Below, piece by piece: positions 36,440-49,453 of a stretch of DNA of 64,000 nucleotides. The stretch is from contig NC_012873.2 of NCBI RefSeq assembly GCF_000003195.3, positions 47,835,166 through 47,899,165 of the forward strand, given 5' to 3'. Position 1 is the stretch's first letter. The number at the start of each line of letters is the position of its first letter. Position numbers and translations under genes: made by a program. Source of the stretch: Sorghum bicolor. Taxonomy: Eukaryota; Streptophyta; Magnoliopsida; Poales; Poaceae. The notes under the pieces are model-generated. The model saw only the letters and a list, made by a program, of their open reading frames with translations, was not told the origin of the DNA and made no database searches.

Positions 36440-37944
36440 GTATGTAGCCCAATGCAAGACTATTTATTTTTTTGTTATTTCTATGCAATTGCCAATATAG
36501 AAAAGTAAACATACTAAAGATAAATTAACTCATGCAATGTAAGGAAGTAGATATAGATAACTACCGATGTTACCTTACGGCGAGGGTTCAATTTTTTAGT
36601 CCTTTGAACTGGACTTCTCCTTGGAGTGGTTCATTGAGTGCTTTGAGTTGTTGAGTTGCTCTTGACGGTAAGGATTGAGGTGGTGCCTCCACTAGTGGCT
36701 CCCAATAGTGGTGCCACCTTATTTCTTTCTGTTGTAGGCGTCTCAAAGCCAATCTTATGTGCCTCATAAAGACAAGGTAGAGATCAAGTGCACGGGCTCT
36801 GTTGGTGGGAAAACAGTAACAGAACTAGAAATTTATTTATCCTCTAACCTTGGGCACAATAAGATTGATATTATTCATATTGTTCATTTCTATCATGGGT
36901 GAGAGGACCAGAAGTACAAATATGATATTTAAACTTGTGAGATAAAGAGTAAAGTTACTTAACCATTAGAAAGGTATTCATCTTGATAATATATCAAGAA
37001 TGATAGACGAAGTATTTCTAGCTTACTCGGTTAAGACTGAGATTACAAGAATAGCACTATGAACAAACTCAGATAACAAATCATGTTGAGTTTAATCAAG
37101 TTGATCAATTTAAGTTATAACTCTAACATGGTTGTATTTTCATTTATTGCATACCGATCAAGAGGAAATTAATGACCACTTATCTTAAGGTGTTACCTTC
37201 ATTAGAGCATGATGAAGGGTAAATAAGTTTCCATGGTCTCCCTTTTTTTCTTGTATCATGGGTTATTCATTAGCATCTTGTCTCGTATGTTGTACTCCCT
37301 TCTCACTCTTCAGACCTTCTGCTTCTCTTATTATGTCTTTTCTGCAAGGGGTTAGTGGACAACACATACCCGAAGGAATATACTATTTATCAAAGCATGG
37401 ATAGTGTTTGCCTAAGAGTTAAAGATTGATTTGTAGCCCATGTTTTCAATGATTCAATACTAAATTTTTTTATATATCAAGGTTAAAGCAAGGATATTAT
37501 TTTTGAAGCATACTCTTAACCTTGAATTGATTCTACGAATAGTCTCCTAATATAATTTAAACATTTTTTTAAGTAGGAGGGGTTAGTCTATATGTACAAC
37601 TAAATTCTTCTATAAGTATACTTGATTTTCATAATGTTTAAGTAATATTCTAAAGTATACTTATAATAGAATAAGGAAGTTTGCTAGACTAAAGGTATTT
37701 ATTCACATAGAACCAAGAATATGTATGGTGAACCACAGGAGCATTTTATTCTATAGTTTAGCAAGTTATGTTTGAGCATAGCGTAGGGTAGAAATGACCA
37801 AGACAAATTAGCAACATGGTATGAGATGTTAATTGTAGTTACATGTTGCATAAGGCTTGGACAAACGTACCTCATAACTTCATCTTTCTAAGTAAGTGAT
37901 GACGAACTTACTTGGAAGAGGAGGGTTCGGGTTCATCTGTTGGT
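36440..37944 (-). mobile_element. Element B internal domain, middle segment
   Basis: 1.5 kb without a gene. On the minus strand it matches the non-coding flanks of the protease unit in the second internal domain of D: GCACTTGATCTCTACCTTGTC here against GCACTTGATCTCTGCCTTGTC near 52380 (compare in two halves), and GGTAGTTATC against the same motif near 53681. The protease sequence that lies between them in D is absent here. Confidence 0.75.
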
Positions 37945-39228
37945 TGTTGACGGTCTTTAATGCTCACATTTAACCGTCAACTAATCATGGAAAAGGATCC
38001 AAATGCAACCAACACCTAGACTTAGGGTTTTATCTGATAGAATTCAACGAGTTTTGGTGTTTGTCTATTTCTGCAGGGGGTTATCAGGAAATATGGAAGA
38101 AAGGCCCATATGTCGGGATTATATAGAGATATTAACGTGCCGCGCAATTTTCTACCATCTAGAACACTCTAGAAGCCACGGGAACAAACGGGAAGGCAAT
38201 CAGGCTCGGAGGCAGGGCGCCCGCCCTACTCTCGTGGGCACCCGCCCTGCTATAGTGCCCAATCAGAGTCCTTTTCGCGGATCGTGCTCCACCAACCTAA
38301 GGGATCAAGGAAAACCATGCGATTAATGTCGGTTTGATCCGACGGCCCAGATTCATCTAAAAAGACTATATAAGCAAGGCCCCCTGGCCCCTGGAGATCA
38401 TACCTCTTCTACAGAATCAAAGTTAGGGTTTCAATTCTTCATCCAAGTAGAGAGGATCCCTCTAGTTCATCTAGTTCTACCTCTAGTTCATCTAGTTCTA
38501 GTTCTAGTTCATCTAGTTCTAGTTCTAGTTCCTCTAGTTCTAGTTCTAGTTAGTTCTAGTTGTAATCTAGAAAATAGGAAAAGAGAAGAGGAGAGCGGAG
38601 GAGGAGGAGCCGGATCTGTCGGATCTTCCTCAACATTGTACTTTTGCAGCAACTAGTTTGTTCTTCATCATTCTCCAGGTTCTTCAATTCATAATTCCTG
38701 AGTTCTTTAATTACTTTTATTTACATTCAAGTTATTTATTGGATTCCCGCTTGCATCAAGTGCTCTAATCTTTGCAACATTAGAGTAGTAATTAATAGAT
38801 TAGACGTGGTGTTTAGTCTTGCAATTACCTGGAATTACACCCAATCCTGCGGATTGTTGTGGTAGCCCTAGGGTAGTGATAGCCCTAACGGTGGATGTAT
38901 TCCACCTCGTTCGGATCGGTGTTTGTAGGACCGTAGTCAGAGCTTCCTAACCTCTTTCTCATCTCTTTCTGTGGTTAGTGTTCTGATGTCCCGAAATAAA
39001 TAATCTTTGAAGTAATTCTTGATTCTTAGATCAACTAGAGAACTCTCAGGAAACTTCCTTTTTTCCCACCAAAAATAATTATATAGTTATCCTTGGGCGA
39101 TCTTGAATCTTAATTAGTACACTCATGTTCCCTGTGGAAAATCGATACTCTGGAATACTCCCGGGTGAAAGCTACATCGGTATCCGTGCGCTTGCGGATT
39201 TTTCTGTTTGCGTTTAAAATACCCAACA
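37945..39228 (+). repeat. LTR D1
   Basis: 1.28 kb, TGTTGACGG to TACCCAACA. A TATATAA box lies at 38367-38373, and a TCTAGT-type microsatellite at about 38461-38562 lies downstream of it. Confidence 0.92.
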
Positions 39229-39235
39229 AGCTTTC

Positions 39236-39253
39236 TGGCGCCGTTGCCGGGGA
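39236..39253 (+). other. Primer binding site of D domain 1
   Basis: TGGCGCCGTTGCCGGGGA is a perfect complement of the plant tRNA-Asp 3' end as I know it, placed after the LTR as in Athila elements. Confidence 0.9.
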
Positions 39254-39346
39254 GCGGTAGCTGTGCTAGTTTCGAACCCAGTCGTCCGTGTATCCTTTTT
39301 CTTTTCCCTTTTTACCACACTCACCTTACCATTTTTACCATACCAC

Positions 39347-40285
39347 ATGGATTTCACTCCTATCTATAAATTCGTTGCTCCAAAGGGCGAGTTACTAGAG
39401 CCACCACCATCATCACATCCAATTCGTACAGATAGCTACGACCTCGGCCCTGATCTAATAGCCATGATTCAGGAGCAACCCTTCTTTGGGCAAGTAGATG
39501 AAGATCCATACACCCACCTTAGAGAATTCGAGCAGTTGTGCTCTTGCCGATCTATTTCCGATATGATAAGAAACCCTTAAATGCTCCCTTTTGGGAAGAG
39601 CAAAAAAGTGGTATGCTCATTCTGTAGGAGGCGTTAATGGAAATTGGGATGAACTTCGGGACAATTTTTGTCTCGCTTTCTTCCCACTATTTCGAATCGC
39701 TGACCTTAGAATCGGAATTCTTACATTCAAACAAAGAGAGAAGGAAACTTTAGGAGCAGCTTGGGCTAGGTTCACAAGCCTTACCAATTCCGGTCCAAAC
39801 CTTTCCCTGCCTAACCATGTACTGTACTACCACTTTTATCGTGGTCTAAACAAGGAAGCTGCTCTTCACCTCGACATTGCTTCAGGAGGCTCATTCACAC
39901 ACAAACTCACAGATGAGGGGAGAGCTATCCTAGAAAGAATCCTTGAAAATACCCCTTACACAGGCATTTATGATGAGTTTCCTGAAGAAGAAAAAGAAGT
40001 CGAGCCTGATCCTAAACCAAAAGATGAGGAACTTGCAACCGAGTTAGAAATTCCACCTGACCCATCTATTAATTTGGTTGTAGAGAAACCTCCTGATAAG
40101 GGAATGCAAAACCAACTAAGGGATGATAAACCACCACCTTTAGAGCATCCCTTTGAATTCGAGGAAGATCTTTTTGAAGATTATGGAAACACCTCGAATT
40201 TTTCTATCCAAACACGACCTCTAGCAGGGACCACTCAATCCGTTCTAAGAGTAGAATCTGTTGACATAGAACACATCAAAAGCCA
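39347..40285 (+). pseudogene. Element D gag, broken
   Basis: It starts MDFTPIYKFVAPKGELLEPP and continues with YTHLREFEQLCSC. A frameshift near 39565-39590 interrupts it, and it resumes with GRAKKWYAHSVGG and YYHFYRGLNKEAALHLDIASGG. An acidic tail runs to about 40285, where a LINE was inserted. The open frame 39591-40961 is a chance in-frame fusion of gag with that LINE. Confidence 0.85.
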
Positions 40286-42240
40286 TTCTAAGAGTAAATC
40301 TGCTGTATTCTTCAGCAAGAATTGTTTGGAGGAGGTGAAAGAGGTGGTCCGAACTGAGCTCCACATTGACAGGGAGGCTCTCTCTGATAGATATCTCGGC
40401 CTCCCAACTGCTTTAGGCCGGTCCACCATTGAAGCTTTCGACTACCTGCCAACAAAAATCAAGGGTTTGGTCAGCACTTGGAGTGGCAGGGAGGCTAGCA
40501 GCGCTGGGAGGGAGGTCCTACTAAAATCAGTGGCGCAAGCTATGCCTACATACTCAATGAGCTATTTTCTGCTCTCAAAGACTACATGTAAAAAACTGAG
40601 ATCCACCATTGCAAACTATTGGTGGGGAGGATCCGGAGCAAACCGCCATATACATTGGCTACGGTGGGATGGGCTGACACGGCACAAATCAGAGGGTGGA
40701 ATGGGGTTTCGCGACCTGCACCTGTTCAATAAGGCCTTGCTGGGGAAGCAAGGGTGGCGGCTGATCACTCGACCAAATAGTCTGTGTGCCAGAGTACTCA
40801 AAGGCCGATATTACCATGATGGGGATTTCATAAGAAGCACGCGAAAGAAACACGCTAGCCATACGTGGAGATCAATCCTAGCCAGAAGAGAGACTCTCGA
40901 GCAGGGTCTGATCAAGCGCATCGGTGATGGTACGTTGACAAATATTTGGACCGACCGCTAGATCCCAATGCATTTTGATGCACGACCGATAACTCTAGGT
41001 GTTGGACAGGAAGTGACCCATGTGTCGGAGCTAATGACGGACACTGGACAGTGGGATGAGCAGATGATTCGTGCTATATTTTTACCCATTGATGCTAGGG
41101 CTATTCTTCGGATTCCAGTGAGACCACAAGAGGAAGATTGGTGGGCTTGGGAACCAGAGAAGCATGGTGAGTATACTATTAAATCCGCATACAGGAAGCT
41201 AATTGCACCCCAAGTCTCCCAGGCTGGGGCGTCAGGTGATGTTTCCTGGAAAAGGATTTGGAGGCTGCAAGTTCCACCAAAAGTGAAAGTCTTCTAGTGG
41301 AGAGTCCTGCATGAATTTATCCCAACAAAGGATGTTCTCCATCGAAGGCACATTGAACCTCTGAGTTTCTGTGATATGTGTGGGGCTGACAGAGAAACTA
41401 TCAAGCATACGCTGTCAGAGTGCACGATTGCCAGAATGTTTTGGCAAGAGATGAGGATCTTGTCAGGTGCTAAGCTGCCACAGCTACATCCTTACACTTG
41501 GGCAAGTGACATACTACAGCCAGATTTCTGCTCAGATCATGACCGGGCCGTGTTTTGTATAGGCATGTATGCTTTGTGGCTACAGAGGAACAAACATCGG
41601 CATGGTGCTGGGCGGCTGCCGGTGAAGGAAATTGTGTAGTGGACAGTGGATACTGCACACGATCTTTACCTGCTGAATAATGGACCAAAGCCGAAGGGTG
41701 CTGTTGTCATGAGAAAGTGGAGTGCGCCACCGGAGGGCTGGATCAAATGCAATACGGATGGAGCATTCTACACAGATGTAGGACAGGGAGCTACTGGGGT
41801 AGTTCTCAGGGACCAAACCGGCACTTTCAGAAGAGGAAGGGCACAATGGTACCAGCACGGGCTCAGTGCCCTATCGATGGAAGCCGTAGCATGCCGAGAT
41901 GGCTTGGTCTTGGCTCGGGAGATGAATGTCAGTCGGGTGCAGGTTGAGACAGATAGCCAGGAATTGGTGAAGCTCTGGGAGTAGGGGGCGCTTCAGAGAT
42001 CCTGCATTTCACCGATCATCAGAGAAATAAGAGATCTATGTGCTTCCTTCCTTGATTTTTCTCTGGTGTATATCAATAGAGTCTGTAATTCAGTAGCCCA
42101 CACTCTAGCAAAGCAAGTCTCGGAAGGCAACAGGACGGGTGAGTGGCAGTTAGCCCTGTCCTGCATTGCTGATCTGTTGACTGAAGATTGTAATCATGTT
42201 CCTCCTGTTTAATTGAAAGATCAAGTCACAAAAAAAAGCA
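40286..42240 (+). mobile_element. 5'-truncated LINE (L1-type) in element D
   Basis: It encodes the C-terminal part of a non-LTR pol: the end of RT (YLGLPTALGRSTIEAFDYLP, SAGREVLLKSVAQAMPTYSM), a zf-RVT domain (CDMCGADRETIKHTLSEC) and an RNase H domain (WIKCNTDGAFYTDVGQGATG). A poly-A run ends it near 42238. Four in-frame stops, all TAG (40959, 41295, 41637 and 41982), make it inactive. AAAAGC occurs at both ends and may be the target duplication. The left edge is approximate. Confidence 0.85.
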
Positions 42241-43994
42241 GAGCTGTCTCCTGAGGTAGCTCGGATGATCACTCCTTCAACCATTCTTCTGTGCCAAATT
42301 AGAAGGTCCGCTAGGAAGGTCCACTACAATCCATATGTTGGGATAAATGTTATTTCCAAGGAGTTAGCTGACACTCTTTATCCCAATGAGTCCATAACCC
42401 CATCTCAAAAACTTTTACAAAATCCATCTGGATTAATTCTAGAAAGCCATGGGGTATTAAGGGCAGTTCCTGTTAGAATCAAGGACTCTGGAATATGTCT
42501 AGACTTTCACATTTTTGACATACCGGAGATTCCTCTCTTGATTGGTAGACCAATCATGAAACTTCTACAAGAACAACCACAACGAGGTCATTTAGACTTC
42601 AGGGTTGGGAATTCCACTATTGTTGTTCCTCTTGCTAGATCAACTAACACGATAATGGAACCCAAACTTGAACCAGATCCTATTGAGGAGATCTTAATGC
42701 TGACTCAAGAGGAGATGGCCCAACCATTCTTTAATCATGAACACTTCGTTCAAGAAGAAGAAGAGTTGGTAGAACCCGTTGAGCTAGACAAAAATGAACA
42801 ACCTTCACCTCCTTCGATAGAATTAAAACCTCTTCCTTCTGGCCTTAGATATGTCTTTTTGCACAACAACCCAAAAACTCTAGTAATTATCAATGACAAG
42901 CTTTCCAATTATGAAACACAACAACTTGTCACTATTCTTGAAAGGCATAGATCAGCATTTGGCTACTCTCTCGAAGATCTCATGGGCATTAGTCCCATTC
43001 TCTGCACTCATCGTATCCCTATTGATCCCAATTTTACACCTTCAAGGGAACCACAACGGAGACTTAATAATGATATGTGAGAGGTTGTTAAGAAAGAGGT
43101 CCTCAAACTCCTTCATGTTGGGATTATTTATCCTGTGCCACATAGTGAGTGGGTTAGCCCTGTCCAAGTAGTACCAAAGAAAGGAGGAATGACGGTCGTT
43201 AGGAATGAGAAGAATGAACTCATCCCTCAATGAATTGTCACTGGGTGGCGTATGTGTATTGACTATCGAAAACTCAACAAGGCTACAAAGAAAGATCACT
43301 TTCCGTTACCCTTCATTGATGAAATGTTAGAACAGCTTGCAAACCACTCTTTCTTCTGTTTCCTTGATGGTTATTCTGGATATCACCAAATCCCAATCCA
43401 CCCAGATGACCAAGAAAAAACTACCTTTACATGCCCATATGGAACTTATGCATACCGACGAATGTCGTTCGGACTGTGCAATGCTCCAGCTTCTTTCCAA
43501 CGGTGCATGATGTCTATTTTCTCGGACATGATTGAGAAGATCATGGAGGTTTTCATGGATGATTTTACCGTCTATGGCAAAACCTTCGATCATTGTTTGG
43601 AGAATTTAGATAGAGTCTTGCAGCGATGTGAAGAAAAGCACTTAATCCTGAACTGGGAGAAATGCCATTTTATGGTTCAGGAAGGGATAGTGCTAGGACA
43701 TAAAGTGTCCGAACGTGGTATAGAGGTGGACAAAGCAAAGATTGAAGTTATTGAAAAACTTCCACCTCCCACGAATGTGAAAGGAATCCGTAGCTTTTTG
43801 GGACATGCAGGGTTCTATAGACGCTTTATCAAGAACTTCTCTCAAATTGCTAGACCCCTAACTAGTCTCCTAGCTAAGGATGCACCTTTCATCTTTAGTG
43901 ATGAGTGTCATGAATCTTTTCAAACTCTTAAGAAAGCACTCATCTCAGCCTCGATTATCCAACCACCTGATTGGAATCTTCCTTTTGAGATCAT
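42241..43994 (+). pseudogene. Element D protease and reverse transcriptase, broken
   Basis: The retropepsin-like domain (VHYNPYVGINVISKELADTL ... IPLLIGRPIMKLL) lacks the usual D-T/S-G, having NPYVG there. RT follows with MCIDYRKLNKATKKDHFPLP, FLDGYSGYHQIPIHP, FMDD at 43552-43563 and IRSFLGHAGFYRRFIKNFS. Two TGA stops (43078 and 43231) interrupt the frame. Solo LTR G3 splits the gene in the RNase H part at 43995. Confidence 0.9.
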
Positions 43995-46485
43995 TGAAGG
44001 GACGATATGGCGGACTAGAGGGGGGGTGAATAGTCCTTTCTAAAACTTATCGCACCGGCTAACCGAAACAAATGCGGAATTAAAACTATCGGTCTAGCCA
44101 AGACTACACCCCTCTATCTAAGTTCTCTAGCACCTTGAAAAGATCCTAAACAAGCAAGCAAGGTGCTACCTTAGCAAAAGCTCACCTAATCAATTCTAGG
44201 AGCAAGGTCACTCAAACCTATGCAACTAGTACTTTACAAACCGAGGGAGCTCCTACACAAACTAGTGAGGCAAAGCGCACAAAGCCTAAGCTCACTAGCA
44301 ATCTCAATAACAAGGCAACTAATGCCAAATTAGAGAGCGCAACTTACTTAGCTACACAAACTAAGCAATGTGACTAACAAGGTTACACAAACCAAATTAG
44401 TCACACAAGGAACTACTTCTAGCTACACAAACAAGAAGGTAACTAGCAAGCTACACAAGCTAACTAATTACAAGAGCAACTACACAAGCACAAGTATATG
44501 AATGTAAGAACAAGCTTGTGTTAGGGACTTGCAAACCAACGGGAAGAACAATGTTGACACGATGATTTTCTCCCGAGGTTCACTTGGTTGCCACCAAGCT
44601 ACGTCCCCGTTGAGACAAGCTCCAAGGTTGCCGCCGGTCCTCTTGCTAGTGGTGACCCGCAAGTCACACTCTCCCACGTGGAGTGCTTACCACAAGCTCT
44701 AGCACTTGACCCGGCCGGACCACTTGTCGCTCTTCACGTCTCGCTCAACTAGAGTTGCTCTTCGCGATCCCCGCGGGGTGAGCACCGTACCCCTCACAAT
44801 CTCTTCTCCGGAGCACCGCACAATCTCCTTGCGTGCTTCGACGGAGTCACAAGCCACCAAGCCGTCTAGGAGGTGGCAACCTCCAAGAGTAACAAGCACC
44901 ACCGGCTTGCAACACGAACACCTAGTGCCACTCGATGCAATCTCTCAATGCAACGCACTAGAATCACTCACTCGCTATTGATTCGCACTCTTGCAAGCAC
45001 AAGTGAGTTAGAGGCTTTCCTAGCACTCCCCAAGCATGGACACTAAGTCCCAAGGGTGCTCAGCACCAGCCAAGGCTGGCCACCACTTCTATTTATAGCC
45101 CCAAGAGCTAAACTAGTCGTTGCCCCTTCACTGGGCAAAACACGTGGGCACCGGACGCTCACAGGGAGCCACCGGACGCTCCACACCTAGCGTCCGGTGC
45201 TCAGCTGACCGCCACGTGTCACTAGCCGTTTGAACTCGACCGTTGCCGCCAACGGCTACTGCGCACGTGCGCCTGCACAGCACCATCGGACGCTCTGCAA
45301 GTCCACACCGGACGGTCCGGTGCTCACCGGACTCGTGCGCAGAGAGGGTGTCAAACTCGCGACCTCACCGGACGCTGGGCACCGGACTCGTGCGCAGAGA
45401 GCTCCGCAAAAACGCACGGTCATCGGATGCAAGCCACCGGACGCACCCTGAGCGTCCGGTGCTCACCGGACTCATACGCAGAGAGGGTTGCCAAACCGCC
45501 CGCACACCGGACGCTGGGCACCGGACTCTCTCCGGTGCGTCCGGTGCACTCTGCTGCACCCGACAACACACCGGACGCTAAAGGCCAGCGTCCGGTGCCT
45601 CCACGCAGAGCGTCCGGTGAGTGTTTCCTACTGAGAAACACTCCCGCGACTTCTCCAAATTTCCCACCGGCGCAATAGAAAATATGCACTTAATTTTCTC
45701 AAAAGCGCCGAATCCTGCCTCGCAAGCTCGGCGGGAGGGAGAGAGAAACCCACACCTCTCTCAACCCTAGGAATCACCACCTCCTTTGTAAAGTGTGCCA
45801 ACACCAACAAGTGTACACCACCATGTGCATGTGTGTTAGCATTTTCACAAATATTTTCCCAAAGGAGTTAGCCTCTCAAACTTGCCACGCCACTCGATCC
45901 TAACACATATGCAAAGTTAGATCGCTCAAGTGGCACTAGATGACCGATATGCAAACAAGTTTTCCCCTCTTGATAGTACGGCCATCTATCCTAAATCCGC
46001 TCATAAACTTCTCTACACACCTATGACCGGTGAAATGGAAATGCCCTAGGTTATACCTTTGCCTTGCGCTTTCCATTCCATCTCCTCTAATGTTGATGCA
46101 ACACATGCACCAACCAATCACCAAATGATATGATCCACTTCATATCATCACGTGACCGTATTGGTTCATTGATCTTGACCTCACTTGCTCTTCACCGTTG
46201 CCTCGGTCCATCGGCGCCAAGTCTTGCTCAAGCTTCACCGTCACACGCGGTCCCTCGCTTCAAAGCCTCCGACTTGCCCTTCACTCTTGCAACCGGTCCA
46301 TCGAGCTAAGCCTCATCTTGATCTTCTCCACCTTGGTCACATGACTCCATGTCATGTCTCATATGCAATGAGCTCCTCCATCATCACATCATCACCTGTG
46401 GACTAATCTCCTGTGTATCTCACATAAACACTATTAGTCCACCTAAGTTGTCAATCAATTACCAAAACCAAACAAGGACCTTTCA
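43995..46485 (-). mobile_element. Solo LTR G3
   Basis: TGAAGGG to CCTTTCA, 2.49 kb, with target duplication ATCAT (43990-43994 and 46486-46490). It is the inverted counterpart of G2 and nearly the same length, with the CCGG motif cluster at 45148-45620 and a minus-strand TATA box at 45090-45097. Pol continues on both sides without loss. Confidence 0.9.
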
Positions 46486-48194
46486 ATCATGTGTGATGCT
46501 AGCGATTTTGCGGTTGGTGCCGTTTTAGGACAAACCAAGGATAAAAAGCATTATGCCATATCCTACGCTAGCAAAACCTTGTCTGGACCACAACTCAATT
46601 ACACTACAACTGAAAAAGAGCTTTTGGCTGTTGTCTTTGCTATAGACAAGTTTAGATCTTACTTAGTGGGGGCAAAGATAATCATCTATTCAGACCATGC
46701 TGCTCTCAAATACCTCCTCACTAAGAAAGATGCTAAGCCTCGTCTAATTCGATGGATTCTTCTACTCTAAGACTTTGACATAGAAATTCGAGATAGGAAG
46801 GGAGTTGAGAATTCCGTAGCCGACCACTTGTCTAGGCTTCAATATAAGGAAACACATGATGAGCTTCCCATAAATGACTACCTAAGGGATGACACCCTGC
46901 TTAAGATAACACATGCAGATCCATGGTACGCAGACAACGTAAATATTATAGTAAAAGGTTATGTCCCACCTGGCGCAAACAAAAGGAAGTTACTTCACGA
47001 TAGTCGTTTCCACCTTTGGGATGAGCCATATCTTTTCCGAGTCTTGAGAAGGTGTGTTCCTATGGCTGAGGCTACTCAAATTATGGAAAGATGCCATGCC
47101 TCGCCATATGGAGGACACTATGGAGCATTCCGGACACATGCTAAAATTTGGCAAAGTGGCTTTTTCTGGCCAACGATGTATGAAGATACAAAGGACTTTG
47201 TCAGGAGATGCCACCGATGTCAAAAACATGGGAATATCAACTCACGAAATGAAATGCCTCTCACAAATAATCTTCAAGTAGAACTTTTCGATGTATGGGG
47301 CATTGATTTCATGGGGCCATTCCCTATGTCTGGGAATTGCGAGTATATCTTAGTAGCTATGGAATACGTGTCCAAATGGGTAGAAGCCCTACCTTGTCGA
47401 TCAACTGATTCAAAACATGCCAAGAGAATGTTCCATGAAGTAATCTTTCCTCGCTTTGGTATACCCCGGATAGTTATAAGCGATGGAGGTTCCCACTTCA
47501 TCGACAAAATCTTCCGGAAGTACCTAGCCGATCATGGAGTTCGACACAACGTCGCAACACCATACCATCCTCAGACTAGCGGTCAAGCCGAAACATCTAA
47601 CAAACAAATCAAAAATATTTTACAAAAGACTGTAGATGAGATGGGTAAGGGGTGGAAGGACAAACTTCCTGATGCACTTTGGGCATATAGAACTGCATTC
47701 AAAACACCCATAGCATGTCACCTTATCAACTTGTATATTAAAAAACTTGTCATTTTCCTGTGGAAGTAGAGTTTAAGGCTCATTGGGCACTCAAGAAATG
47801 GAACATGGATCTCCACCTCGCTAGCGAGAATCGTCTGATGCAACTATCTGAGCTAGAAGAATGGAGAGAGAAAGCCTACCACAATTCAAGGATCTATAAA
47901 GAGAGAACAAAACAATGGCATGATAAGAGAATCAAGCACAAGGAGTTTAAGCCTGGAGATAAGATTCTACTATTCCATTCAAGAGTTAAGCTCTTTGGGC
48001 ATGGTAAGCTACAAAGTAAGTGGGATGGACCATACAAGGTTATTGACACTTCAACTCATGGAGCCATTACCATCCAAGACGACATAGGTAACACTTTTAA
48101 GGTAAATGGTCAATGCTTGAAAATCTATCTCGACCCACAAAACAACCTGGTAGAGGAACTTGATGTGATTGAGTTCATAGAATTCTCACATTAA
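46486..48194 (+). pseudogene. Element D RNase H and integrase, broken
   Basis: RNase H ([30 protein letters not shown]) is followed by an in-frame TAA at 46768. The integrase has the zinc-binding H-H-C-C part (CHASPYGGHYG, RRCHRCQKHG) and the catalytic core with D at 47305, D at 47482 and E at 47590, a DD35E spacing. A short deletion or frameshift near 47715-47760 breaks the join to the C-terminal part (WHDKRIKHKEFKPGDKILLF, then EFIEFSH and stop at 48194). Confidence 0.9.
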
Positions 48195-49453
48195 GCTCTC
48201 AAAAGCTCTAAACAATTACCTAACCCTTAACATGCTCCACAAGTTTTGTTGTCTATTTGGGTTGTGCAGGATTTTGAGACTTAAGAAAAGTGAGACCGAA
48301 CATGCAGGCCACAAGAGTGAACGACTATGTCAACATCCAGCTTGGGGGAGGCACCCCCACGTGTATCTAGATAAGTATTACTTTTCTTTCTTGGTTTTAT
48401 TTACTAGTATTCGGAAATAAATAAAAAAATGCATAACCATGAAACCAAACAATTTTTTTTTCTTTTAAGTAATATACAATAGTTTTGTGTAATCCTAAAT
48501 TTTAAATAAAATACAAAGAAAGTTTCATCCAAGTCTAGGTAATTGACAAACATGATATGAGAAGGTCTGAGCTACTATTTAACTTGTTCCAAGTTTTGCT
48601 AGAGTTCTGGAGATTTTATCTTTTGAAATCTAAAAATTCAAAGAAAAAAATGATGATGAGATCCTGTTTGACATAATACCTAGAGTCTTATAAGATATGG
48701 ATATTAAAACTGTGGGCACTTGCTTTGTTCAAGCCATTGTTAATTCTTGTAGTTTTGGTTGAGAGAATTATCATGCTCCAAAGATCAAGATCTTTTTGTT
48801 TTAAAAATATAAAAGATTCACTCTTCTGAAGTATTATTGCGTTAGAGGCATGGGACTATGCAAAATTTTGATTCAAAGTGAGACGAGAGGTAAAAATGGA
48901 CAAGTGTCCGAAGTAGAATTAGGGGTACAAAGATACACACCTGAGTGGAAAAAATGGACACGTGTCCGATAGTAGAATTAGGGGTACTTGGTGCCCACTT
49001 GAAAAAAGAAGAGAGATAGAGACTGAAAAAAAAGAAAAAATATGATAGCCCATGGTCCCTCTAATAAGCAATATGCCAGTAAGAGATGACAAACTTTTCA
49101 AAAAGGTCAAAGGTCTTGATCTTGGAGTATGACATTCCTCTCCCTTGCTCCGAGCATTGACATAGCAAAATGCAAAGTAAGTATGCTAAAACTTTTAAAG
49201 CTCTACTTATATATCTTTCGAGAAGAAGGCAAATGCCTCAGTTTTATTTTGCAGACTTATAAAAAACTCCAGAACAAAGGTAAGACAGAAGAACTTGAGA
49301 CATAGTGCTTGACTTGATCGTTCTGTTTTTCAATCACTTAAGACCTTAGTGATAACTTAAAAACCCTGTAGTAAGAGGCATAAAAGTAACCCCTATTTTC
49401 TTGCTGATTTTAGCTTTGCTCAGGGACGAGCAAAGGTTAAGCTTGGGGGAGCT
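48195..49453 (+). other. D domain 1: 3' non-coding region and polypurine tract
   Basis: 1.26 kb without a gene, holding an internal CAGCTTGGGGGAGGC block near 48340 and the polypurine tract AAGCTTGGGGGAGCT just before LTR D2 at 49454. The same layout recurs in internal domain 2. Confidence 0.78.

Noticed and set aside
39591..40961. 456-residue open frame as a single protein
   Set aside because: The first part is D gag and the second is LINE pol; the join is a chance in-frame insertion.
44480..44981. Open frames shared by G2 and G3 as a conserved gene
   Set aside because: They are shared because the LTRs are copies of each other; frames on both strands are equally kept and show no domain.
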